NCBI RefSeq assembly: GCF_030867145.1
Contig: NC_134420.1
Location: 42,547,912-42,611,911, forward strand
Reading direction: 5' to 3'
Source: Opisthocomus hoazin
Lineage: Eukaryota > Chordata > Aves > Opisthocomiformes > Opisthocomidae
DNA length: 64,000 bases
In this document: positions 63,701 through 64,000 of the stretch, in pieces
Numbering within the stretch: position 1 is the stretch's first letter
Layout of the letters: each line of letters starts with the position of its first letter
Made by a program: the position numbers and the translations under genes
Notes under the pieces: generated by a model
Database searches by the model: none
What the model saw: the letters and a program-made list of their open reading frames with translations, nothing else
Told to the model about the DNA's origin: nothing

Positions 63701-64000
63701 AGGATGAAGAAAATTCAAAGAAAATACAAATATGATAGACATTAAATGCATGGTGTCATAAAAATTACAATAAAAATTATTATTAACTGAAGATTTTTTG
63801 TTTATGCCATTCACATGGCAACTTAGAAAAAAATTTCAACTAAAATTTTAAAAAAAGTTTTTGTGGTGTTTTCTGTCACTGGGATCATAAACATGCATTA
63901 GAAAATTACCTTTGAAAAGATTTACTCCTTGTGAACTGTTTAATAGGCTGCTAATTTTACTGAAAGATGTAACTTTTCCTGTGTTTTCTCTAATTCTGTA
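60780..64000. other. Gene desert to window end
   Basis: AT-rich noncoding sequence with no supported gene. A C12 run is at 63567-63578, and short A and T runs are frequent. Confidence 0.65.

Overview
The window is vertebrate genomic DNA, most likely from a bird. Two things say so. The only protein-coding gene is a complete, intronless FOXG1 whose protein matches vertebrate FOXG1 almost throughout. The only recognisable transposon copies are CR1 LINE 3' ends of the avian/sauropsid type, ending in the ATTCTATG-type terminal repeat. The species cannot be fixed from sequence alone.

Layout. From 1 to 3.7 kb there is ordinary noncoding flank. From 3.7 to 17.8 kb, a series of CpG islands (about 3.7-4.5, 5.05-7.6, 10.9-11.5, 14.1-14.7 and 16.25-17.8 kb) alternates with AT-rich, motif-rich noncoding DNA. 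FOXG1 lies on the + strand. Its TATA-less promoter, with two inverted CCAAT boxes and a GC box, is near 17.56-17.66 kb. The 5'UTR of about 0.5 kb contains two upstream ATGs. The CDS is 18169-19557 (462 codons), and the 3'UTR of about 1.0 kb carries a perfect 8-mer miR-9 site and ends at an AATAAA at 20553. Downstream, further CpG islands appear at about 21.2-21.6, 25.6-26.8, 29.5-29.9, 33.6-34.5 and 34.9-35.25 kb. The first contains an 18-bp perfect palindrome centred on CACGTG. From about 36 kb to the end, the sequence is an AT-rich, CpG-poor gene desert with no convincing exon. It contains a nearly perfect inverted repeat made of two CR1 tails (36847-37015), some simple repeats and a few blocks that look like possible distal enhancers.

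How it works together. This is the usual picture for a dosage-sensitive developmental transcription factor: one gene inside a cluster of CpG islands, flanked by a regulatory desert. Everything visible is consistent with cis-regulatory DNA serving FOXG1, the forkhead repressor of forebrain development. Noncoding transcripts are known beside mammalian FOXG1, but I could not delimit one here. No new multi-gene system is present. The observations most worth checking are the two-codon upstream ORF in an optimal initiation context, the overlapping second upstream ORF, the inverted CR1 repeat, the palindromic E-box, and seven long G homopolymers that all lie on the + strand.
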